From Nitrobacteraceae bacterium AZCC 2146 (GTDB lineage Bacteria; Pseudomonadota; Alphaproteobacteria; Rhizobiales; Xanthobacteraceae): DNA of 64,000 bases. Of the stretch, positions 60,970 through 64,000 are shown piece by piece (position 1 is the first letter of the stretch; every line of letters starts with the position of its first letter). Made by a program: the position numbers and the translations under genes. The notes under the pieces were generated by a model, which ran no database searches, was not told the origin of the DNA, and worked only from the letters and a program-made list of their open reading frames with translations. The DNA lies in contig JBAGRP010000001.1 in the NCBI GenBank assembly GCA_036924855.1, positions 1,488,001 to 1,552,000 of the forward strand, in the 5' to 3' direction.

Positions 60970-61707
60970 TTAAAACACTTCGACCGAGGGACGCAGATCA
61001 ATCTCCTGCGTCCAGGCCGAAGGATTCTGACGATGGATCTGCCAATAGGTATCGGCGATCGCGTCGATCCCCAGAAGGCCCGTTGCGCCTTTTGCGGCTA
61101 CGCGGGCGGGCTGCGAAGTGCGCAGACGATCGCCGTTGATGCCGCCGTCGATCACAGCGTGCGCGACGTGGATGCCCTGCGGGCCGAATTCCCGCGCCAT
61201 GCTTTGGCTGATCATTCGCAGACCAGCTTTCGCGGCGGCGAAGTGGCCGTAGGCTGCCTTGCCCCGCATGCTGCCGGAGGCGCCGGTGAAGATGACGGTG
61301 CCCCTGCCCAACGGCACCAGGCGCCGTGCAGCCTCGCGTCCGACGAGGAAGCCCGCGAAGCAGCCGACCCGCCAGAAATCCTCGAACAGTTCGGCAGATA
61401 CGTCGCGGAATTCCACGCGCTTGTTGTTGCCCGCATTGAATACGACCAGGTCGGGCGCAGTACGTTCTTCGGTCGAGAAGGCGCGGTCGAATAGCGCAAG
61501 GACTTCCGACTCCTTCGTCGCATCGGTTGTGACGAACTCGGCGCTTCCGCCCGCCTTGACGATCGTTTCGACGACCTTGACGATCTTGGCTTCGGTGCGG
61601 CCGGCGACGTAGACGTGGTATCCTTCCGAAGCGAACTTCCGGCAGACTGCGCCGCCGACACCCTGCTCCGCTCCCACGCCCACGACGATTGCTGTCGGCT
61701 TGTCCAT
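60970..61707 (-). CDS. Divergent SDR family protein, paralogue of 45391-46134
   Basis: 245 residues from the ATG at 61707 with GGAGAAACG upstream. GVGAEQGVGGAV near residue 10 is the nucleotide loop, NAGN near 86, and FTGASGSMRG the Ser region. As in its paralogue the YxxxK Tyr is replaced: GHFAAAK. Both share CFAGFLVGREAA and the C-terminal DLRPSVE. It heads the second SDR-GST-crotonase operon. Confidence 0.84.
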   Translation of the reverse strand: MDKPTAIVVGVGAEQGVGGAVCRKFASEGYHVYVAGRTEAKIVKVVETIVKAGGSAEFVTTDATKESEVLALFDRAFSTEERTAPDLVVFNAGNNKRVEFRDVSAELFEDFWRVGCFAGFLVGREAARRLVPLGRGTVIFTGASGSMRGKAAYGHFAAAKAGLRMISQSMAREFGPQGIHVAHAVIDGGINGDRLRTSQPARVAAKGATGLLGIDAIADTYWQIHRQNPSAWTQEIDLRPSVEVF

Positions 61708-61831
61708 TTCGTTTCTCCGGATGATGCCTGCCGCCGCCCCCCGCGCGAGGCCAGCGGAATTTAACCTCGTTTGCGCGCTGAATCCGCTGGACGTCGCAGT
61801 GGGGCTGCTGTGAATAAGGTGCGATGCCTTC

Positions 61832-62218
61832 TCATGAATCTTTCGGCAAAATCCAGATCGCGTACATTTGCAAAGCGCCGAGGACCAGCGGCCCGATGAT
61901 TTTTCCGATGTCATGTTGATAGAGGCCCACGGCCCCGTCACAGAACTGTATCAAGCCGGCGAGAAGACCTAGAACCGTGAGGCTCGATGCCGACCGTTGA
62001 TAGATTGCTGCCAACGCCATCAAGGCGAGCGGGAGCGTCCGAGCGGCGGCATACATGGCAAAGATGAATGACGCGTCCGTTTGAACAGACCCAGCCGGCA
62101 GAACGTATTCAGGCTTGAAAAGTCCGGCAATCGAAAAGCCGCTCGCGACGAGGACGTTCAAGGCTGTGATGGCGGAGGCCAGCCGCATGCGCGTTTTGGG
62201 CGCGGAAGCTGTTATCAT
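61832..62218 (-). CDS. Small four-helix membrane protein
   Basis: 128 residues from the ATG at 62218 (MITASAPKTRMRLASAITAL), supported by GAGGAG eight bases upstream; the frame is open 19 codons further. Four hydrophobic segments alternate with short loops (IAGLFKPEYVLPAGS, PLALMALAAIYQRSASSLTV, QFCDGAVGLYQHDIGKIIGP). It resembles small DoxX-like or DUF-type membrane proteins, but I cannot name the family. It lies 124 bases upstream of the SDR gene, on the same strand. Confidence 0.65.
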   Translation of the reverse strand: MITASAPKTRMRLASAITALNVLVASGFSIAGLFKPEYVLPAGSVQTDASFIFAMYAAARTLPLALMALAAIYQRSASSLTVLGLLAGLIQFCDGAVGLYQHDIGKIIGPLVLGALQMYAIWILPKDS

Positions 62219-62558
62219 TGCGGTACTCCTCATCATAGCGATTTCGAGTTCTCGAACATTTGTATCGCATCGCATGCTAAGCGTGGCTTCAAAGCCGGCG
62301 GTGACTGACCTGCAGTGTCAGTTTTATTTATATACCTAATCTTTGTCAAAGCCTTCTGCGCAGCCTGCCGTTTGGAGAGATTTCGACTCATTTTCTTGGG
62401 AAATCTGCGGCGATTAAGACACCTCTTTACAAGTTTACAAATAAAACCTATCGTCCTTCGATATCGAACTGGTTTCAGTCGAGCCCGCCTCTTGGTCCCA
62501 ACGCCAGGGCCGATAAGACCGAATGCGAAGTAGTCCGCAAGAGACGGGCGCTGGGGGA
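62219..62558. other. Divergent intergenic region
   Basis: 340 bases between the small membrane protein and the MFS gene, notably AT-rich around 62320-62460 compared with the rest of the window. No gene, clear repeat or palindrome was identified; it should contain both promoters. Confidence 0.35.
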
Positions 62559-63815
62559 ATGATGCATGACACGACCGCGCTGAGCGATCAGCGAAACATG
62601 ACCGTTTGGACGCAAGGGCGCTTGCTCTTAGGTGCGTTCCTTGGCGTGTCGACCGGCATAAGTTCGCTCTATTTCTATTCGCTTGGGCCGCTGATGAAGC
62701 CGATCGCAGCCACCTATGGGTGGTCCCGCGGCGAAGCGTCGTTGGGCCCCTTGGTCGGCATCCTGGTGGGCGGACTCGCGAGCCCTGTCATCGGCCGCGT
62801 CATGGATCGCGTTGGTCCCACAGTCGTGTCGGTGGTCGGCATGATCATGCTGTCGGCGTGTTTCGCTGCGCTGGGGCTCTTCACTGGCAGCCTGTTAGGG
62901 TTCCTCGTGCTGACCGGTCTTCTCACCGCAACGAGCATCGGCACCAGTCCCCTCAGCTATACGCGTGTGCTCGTTGAGCATTTCCATCGCAGGCGCGGCG
63001 CAGCTCTGGCGGTCGCCGTGATGGGCACCGGTGTCGGCGCCATTCTCATTCCCTATCTGCTCGTCCCTTTCGTAGCCGCCCATGGCTGGCGATCCGCCTA
63101 CCTGGCGCTCGCCATCATCGTAGCGGTCGCGGTCATCCCAGTTGCTGTCTTAGTTCGCGGTGGGGCCGCGGACAACGAGCGGGAAAGGCTCCTCCGCGCG
63201 CGCGAGCCCGTGGCTTTGATGAGCATCGTGCGGACCCGCGTCTTCGTGTTGCTCGGCGCTCTCTTCTTCCTAGCCTCACTGGCCGTGTTCGGAACAACCG
63301 TTCATTTTGTGCCCATGCTCTCGGACGCTGGTCTGCCAGTCGCGGAGGTCGGCAAGATAGGGGCGATTCTCGGCTTCACGATTTTGGGTGGACGCCTCTT
63401 CACGGGGTTGCTGCTCGATCGTTTTCCCGCTGGCCGTGTGACCGCAGCCCTGTTCTGCCTGTCCGCCGCTGGCATGCTGGCGCTCGGCCTCGGCGGGGTC
63501 AAAGCCGCCCTCCCCGCCGCCGTTGCGATCGGCCTTGGCATGGGTGCTGAGGTCGACCTTCTCGCCTATCTGATCGCGCGCCACTTCCCCCCATCCGCGT
63601 TCGGGACCGCCTATGGTGGGATCTATGGCCTTCTCAATATCGGTGCGGCGATCGGGCCAGCCGCGATTGGCCTAATCTACGACCGCACACACGGATATTC
63701 GGTGCCGATGGTCGTCGCCGCCATCTCTCTCATCTTTGCGGCGCTGCTTGCGCTCGCGCTCGACCGGCCGCGTCTGGCGCCAAGGTATGAGGCCGCCGCG
63801 CCACAGCACGCCTGA
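62559..63815 (+). CDS. MFS transporter
   Basis: 418 residues from the ATG at 62559 (MMHDTTALSDQRNM) with GGGGGA just upstream; a frame start 12 codons earlier is possible. Twelve membrane segments; LYFYSLGPLMKPIAATYGWS, VIGRVMDRVGPTVVSVVGMI and YGGIYGLLNIGAAIGPAAIG are typical of the monocarboxylate-transporter-like MFS group. It resembles the MFS at 39648-40946 in type. The stop is adjacent to that of the convergent monooxygenase-like gene. Confidence 0.84.
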   Translation: MMHDTTALSDQRNMTVWTQGRLLLGAFLGVSTGISSLYFYSLGPLMKPIAATYGWSRGEASLGPLVGILVGGLASPVIGRVMDRVGPTVVSVVGMIMLSACFAALGLFTGSLLGFLVLTGLLTATSIGTSPLSYTRVLVEHFHRRRGAALAVAVMGTGVGAILIPYLLVPFVAAHGWRSAYLALAIIVAVAVIPVAVLVRGGAADNERERLLRAREPVALMSIVRTRVFVLLGALFFLASLAVFGTTVHFVPMLSDAGLPVAEVGKIGAILGFTILGGRLFTGLLLDRFPAGRVTAALFCLSAAGMLALGLGGVKAALPAAVAIGLGMGAEVDLLAYLIARHFPPSAFGTAYGGIYGLLNIGAAIGPAAIGLIYDRTHGYSVPMVVAAISLIFAALLALALDRPRLAPRYEAAAPQHA

Positions 63816-64000
63816 TCAGGGCTCGATCGTGTCGAGGACGTCGGGGGCGATCGGCGCAGCTAGCAAGGGCTCAATGCGCGCGCGATAGTCACGATAGTGG
63901 TCGCTCGCCCGGTGGGCGGCGACCGCGGCCATATCGACGTAGGCTTCGCAGAGAACGTACACGCTGCCGTCCTTGCTGCGCATCAGATCATATCGGAGGC
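63816..64000 (-). CDS. Antibiotic biosynthesis monooxygenase (ABM/YgiN) domain protein, C-terminal part
   Basis: The minus frame open at the right edge reads RYDLMRSKDGSVYVLCEAYV, DMAAVAAHRASDHYRDYRAR and IEPLLAAPIAPDVLDTIEP to TGA at 63818-63816. The pattern xxYxL-x-RS-x5-V-x-EAY-x-D-x4-HR-x-S-x-HY is that of ABM-domain quinol monooxygenases and related small dimeric proteins. The N-terminus lies beyond the window. It converges with the MFS gene with no space between stops. Confidence 0.7.
   Translation of the reverse strand, partial: LRYDLMRSKDGSVYVLCEAYVDMAAVAAHRASDHYRDYRARIEPLLAAPIAPDVLDTIEP

Noticed and set aside
60970-61941. Longer SDR reading frame starting at 61941
   Set aside because: The ATG at 61707 has GGAGAAACG and gives the normal SDR N-terminus; the extra 78 codons look non-coding.
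1-64000. CRISPR arrays, tRNA/rRNA genes, insertion sequences, integrases, phage genes
   Set aside because: I looked for regularly spaced repeats, cloverleaf-like or transposase/integrase motifs (DDE, HxxR..Y) and found none that could be supported.

Overview
The window is GC-rich and reads like accessory DNA of an alphaproteobacterium of the Bradyrhizobium/Rhodopseudomonas type. I base this on protein style, codon use and the many LysR, MarR, HxlR, TetR, IclR and AraC regulators beside small catabolic operons; no rRNA, tRNA or phylogenetic marker confirms it. It is a mosaic of catabolic cassettes, each with its own regulator, separated by short non-coding stretches that hold decayed gene pieces. 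No insertion sequence, integrase, CRISPR array or tRNA was found. All homology statements come from reading the translations and from memory of the families, not from a search.

Left part (1-18.4 kb): a TetR fragment and an SDR; a complete terephthalate-type dioxygenase operon (tphA2-A3-B-A1 order plus an AAHS-family aromatic acid transporter) with a divergent IclR regulator; a translationally coupled type III polyketide synthase / isoprenylcysteine methyltransferase-like / DHA2 exporter operon with a divergent TetR; an HxlR regulator; then a molybdenum/tungsten enzyme that carries the acetylene hydratase signature (CxxCD motif and the Cys metal ligand), preceded by a tiny membrane protein and a promoter with an embedded inverted repeat, and followed by its own MoeA.

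Middle part (18.4-38.4 kb): small enzymes and regulators with many remnants (SDR/HxlR, tautomerase/MarR/LysR, a DJ-1/PfpI protein, a DUF1330 protein, AKR/MarR). Next comes a minus-strand 2-hydroxyacid block: a Pro1 tautomerase, a fumarylacetoacetase-family hydrolase, an FMN L-lactate dehydrogenase type enzyme, a lactate permease and a cis-3-chloroacrylate-dehalogenase-like tautomerase with all six catalytic residues. It is followed by glycolate oxidase glcDEF, in which glcE is frameshifted. Two LysR/tautomerase pairs are paralogous and share the same T-N11-A box at the same distance from the LysR start.

Right part (38.4-64 kb): TetR/MFS, MarR, SDR and a long minus-strand operon of a branched-chain-amino-acid-type ABC transporter (livKHMGF) with a family III CoA-transferase, an SDR and a glutathione S-transferase, next to a crotonase. 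The CoA-transferase/SDR/GST order recalls isoG-isoH-isoI of isoprene degradation. An SDR-GST-crotonase trio recurs near 59-62 kb. Between them lie an AraC gene, a MarR gene, and a pair of exported hydrolases: a metallo-beta-lactamase-fold protein with a signal peptide and a fumarylacetoacetase-family protein with a Tat-like signal. Pirin, an FMN reductase, an HxlR pseudogene with an amber codon, a small membrane protein, an MFS transporter and a partial monooxygenase-like gene close the window.

The strongest leads are the acetylene-hydratase-like locus, the cis-CaaD-like enzyme inside a lactate/glycolate oxidation block, the exported FAH/MBL pair, and the recurrent CoA-transferase/SDR/GST/crotonase logic.
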